In this document: one piece after another, positions 62,276 to 64,000 of the stretch
Layout of the letters: each line of letters begins with the position of its first letter
Numbering within the stretch: the first letter of the stretch is position 1
Assembly (NCBI RefSeq): GCF_009720145.1
Contig: NZ_CP046253.1
Location: 806,001 to 870,000 of the forward strand
DNA: 64,000 nt
From: Sphingobium sp. CAP-1
GTDB lineage: Bacteria > Pseudomonadota > Alphaproteobacteria > Sphingomonadales > Sphingomonadaceae
Direction: 5' to 3'
Translations under genes and position numbers: made by a program
Notes under the pieces: generated by a model
What the model saw: the letters and a program-made list of their open reading frames with translations, nothing else
The model's database searches: none
What the model was told of the DNA's origin: nothing

Positions 62276-64000
62276 TTAAAAGCTCTTGCGGACGGTGGCC
62301 GTCCATTCGCGCGGTCGCCCGACCGTGCCGGTGACGACACCGAAGGTGCCGACATTTTCCGCCACGCCGGTATAGTAGAATTTGTCGAAGATATTGGTGA
62401 CGCCCGCGCTCAACGACCAGCCCTTGTCCGCCGCCTGATAGGTCAGCCGGGCATTGACCAGGCTGGGTGCGTCAATGCGGTTATAGGGATTGTTGATGGC
62501 GTTATAATAATAGTCCGTTCGCCAGGACCAGTCGATGCGCGGCGTCAACGTGCCGCCATCGCCCAGATCCGCCTCATATTGAATGCCGGCCGACAACTGC
62601 CACTTGCTGATGAACGGCGCGATCATGTCCTTGGTGACGAGCGTCGCGGCGTTGCTGATCTTCTGATAGTCGAAGTCGAGATAACCGACCGACGCGTCGA
62701 TCGACAGTCCGTCGGCCGGATGGAATTGCGCCTCCGCCTCCCAGCCGAACACCTGCGCGTCGCCGGCATTGGACGGCACCGAGCAGGACAGCACCACGCT
62801 GTCCGGGCATTGATACCGGACGAGCTGCATATCCTTATATTTGTTGAGGAAAACCGCGCCGTTCAGGCGCAGCATCCGGCCCAGCAGATCGGCCTTGAAA
62901 CCGGCTTCATAGGTGGTCAGCTTTTCCGGGCCGAAACTCAACACCTGGTCGGGCGCGGACGGGCGCGGGTTGATGCCGCCGCCCTTGAAGCCCGTCGACA
63001 TCTGCGCATAGGTCATCAGCGCGTCCGACCAACGATAATTGACGCCAAGCCGGTAGTCGAGCCGGTTGCCCTTGAATGCGCCGGTCAGCCCGTCGAGGCC
63101 CGCCAGCAGGAAATTGGGGGTGAAGAAAGCGCCGCTCGGCAGGCTGCCGTCGACATTGCGGCGCGAATAGCGATAGGTTTTCTTGTCGTCGGTATAGCGC
63201 AGGCCGCCGATGATGTTGAAGGCGTCGGTCACATGATATTCGCCATGGACGAAGGCCGACGCACTGCGGTTCTTGATAACGTCGTCGGACAGGAAATCGA
63301 ACAACAGGGTCGGGATCTGGCTTCGTCCCTGAATCGTGTCGGTCGCCTTATAGTAGAAGCCGCCAATGGTCAGGTCGACCAGATCGTTGAAATTGGCGCT
63401 CAGGCGCAGTTCCTGCGTGAACTGTTCATGGCCATAGGTGAATTGCTGCAACAGGATGGCAAGCGGCGATCCGTCAACGTCGATCGCGCTGGTCCCGTGC
63501 GCCTCGCGCCAGCCGGTGATGGACTTCAGCTTCAGGCTGTCGGACAGATCATAATCGATGGTGCCGGCCAGACCCCATGCCTTGACCGTGCTGGTCGGGC
63601 TGGCGGAAAAACCGCCCGGCGCGATCTGGGTCGGAATGCCGAACACCGTGGTATAATTGCCGCCGGTCGCATAGCTGGCATAGGATGTGTAACTCTTTGC
63701 CTCGGTGATGAAGCGACTGTCGAACGGAATGCCCGCCGTCGCATCACTCGCATCATAGCTGCGCACCGACGCATTGTTCGCATAGAGCAATTTGGTCGCA
63801 ACCACCTCGCTCTTGTCCTTGGACACATCGCCGACGATGTTGATTTCCAGCGGCGATCCGGCCGGCGCATAGCGCAATGCGGCGCGCAGCCCCATCACGT
63901 CGACCCCGCCTTCGGTGCCGGTCTTGCAATTTTTGTTGCCACTGCCAGCCGTGATGCCCGATCCTGGATTGGCGCAGCCATAGTCGAGCAGCGTCATATA
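62276..64000 (-). CDS. TonB-dependent receptor, C-terminal part (runs off window end)
   Basis: At least 574 residues of beta-barrel, open at the window edge, so the plug is missing. The sequence has SARYTDDKKTYRYS-like strands (here LRYTDDKKTYRYSRR), FKGGGINPRPSAPDQ, TYEAGFKADLLGRML and the family end VTNIFDKFYYTG ... PREWTATVRKSF with a terminal Phe. This type resembles receptors of the IPR000531 group that sphingomonads use for aromatic compounds, siderophores and other small ligands; it is not the TIGR01782 sugar type. The next gene is an aldehyde dehydrogenase, suggesting a catabolic substrate rather than iron. Confidence 0.93.
   Translation of the reverse strand, partial: YMTLLDYGCANPGSGITAGSGNKNCKTGTEGGVDVMGLRAALRYAPAGSPLEINIVGDVSKDKSEVVATKLLYANNASVRSYDASDATAGIPFDSRFITEAKSYTSYASYATGGNYTTVFGIPTQIAPGGFSASPTSTVKAWGLAGTIDYDLSDSLKLKSITGWREAHGTSAIDVDGSPLAILLQQFTYGHEQFTQELRLSANFNDLVDLTIGGFYYKATDTIQGRSQIPTLLFDFLSDDVIKNRSASAFVHGEYHVTDAFNIIGGLRYTDDKKTYRYSRRNVDGSLPSGAFFTPNFLLAGLDGLTGAFKGNRLDYRLGVNYRWSDALMTYAQMSTGFKGGGINPRPSAPDQVLSFGPEKLTTYEAGFKADLLGRMLRLNGAVFLNKYKDMQLVRYQCPDSVVLSCSVPSNAGDAQVFGWEAEAQFHPADGLSIDASVGYLDFDYQKISNAATLVTKDMIAPFISKWQLSAGIQYEADLGDGGTLTPRIDWSWRTDYYYNAINNPYNRIDAPSLVNARLTYQAADKGWSLSAGVTNIFDKFYYTGVAENVGTFGVVTGTVGRPREWTATVRKSF

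Noticed and set aside
1..64000. CRISPR array, prophage, insertion sequence, tRNA or rRNA
   Set aside because: I saw no regular spaced repeats, phage or transposase genes, and no tRNA or rRNA sequence that I recognise. I could not run a covariance search.

Overview
The window is high-GC DNA from an alphaproteobacterium, most likely a sphingomonad (Sphingobium, Novosphingobium or Sphingomonas). The reasons are four TonB-dependent receptors (TBDRs), many Tat or Sec exported glycosidases, overlapping ATGA operons, and glutathione transferases that resemble LigF and LigG of the lignin degrader Sphingobium sp. SYK-6. I saw no rRNA, tRNA, CRISPR array, prophage or insertion sequence. The window is a run of catabolic loci for plant cell-wall material.

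Region 1 (1-24644, with a further receptor at 26529-29441) combines plant cell-wall glycosidases with proline-type peptidases. The minus operon is GH127 beta-L-arabinofuranosidase, Ldh2-type dehydrogenase, DUF885 peptidase and GH43, followed by a terminator and a TBDR. Divergent from it are a GntR regulator and a plus operon of S9 peptidase, DUF5695 protein, Svx/AvrXca-type metallopeptidase and POT oligopeptide transporter. These meet an M24 Xaa-Pro-type peptidase and a DadA-like FAD amino-acid dehydrogenase. A second GntR regulator, an amino-acid permease and a GH27 alpha-galactosidase follow. A TATCGTATAC-like operator lies before five of these transcription units. My reading is a hydroxyproline-rich glycoprotein (extensin) utilisation locus: remove arabinose and galactose, cut the Pro/Hyp-rich backbone, import peptides and oxidise the imino acids. 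This is the most interesting hypothesis in the window.

Region 2 (24645-26520) holds two CTAG-bounded hairpin repeats, a possible PhoB box, an OprO/OprP-type porin and a strong terminator.

Region 3 (29582-38761) looks like a lignin beta-aryl ether side-chain cluster: two LigD/LigL-like SDRs, a BKACE enzyme, an XRE/MmyB regulator, a 4HBT thioesterase, a Nu-like GST, LigF, LigG and an aldehyde dehydrogenase. Together they could take an arylglycerol-beta-aryl ether to vanillate through beta-hydroxypropiovanillone and vanilloyl acetate.

Region 4 (38772-56669) is a second carbohydrate locus: GH97 (frameshifted), mannose-6-phosphate isomerase, SGNH esterase, type-B carboxylesterase, LamG-GH2, a sugar-porter MFS, a ROK regulator, a FucP-like MFS (frameshifted), a ROK sugar kinase, DUF6445 and a TBDR. 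A mannose- or galactomannan-type glycan is plausible. Both frameshifts are single missing bases in homopolymers, so sequencing error is possible.

Region 5 (56701-64000) contains a dienelactone hydrolase-family protein, PEP carboxylase, a DoxX-like membrane protein, a second aldehyde dehydrogenase and the C-terminal part of a fourth TBDR that runs off the window.
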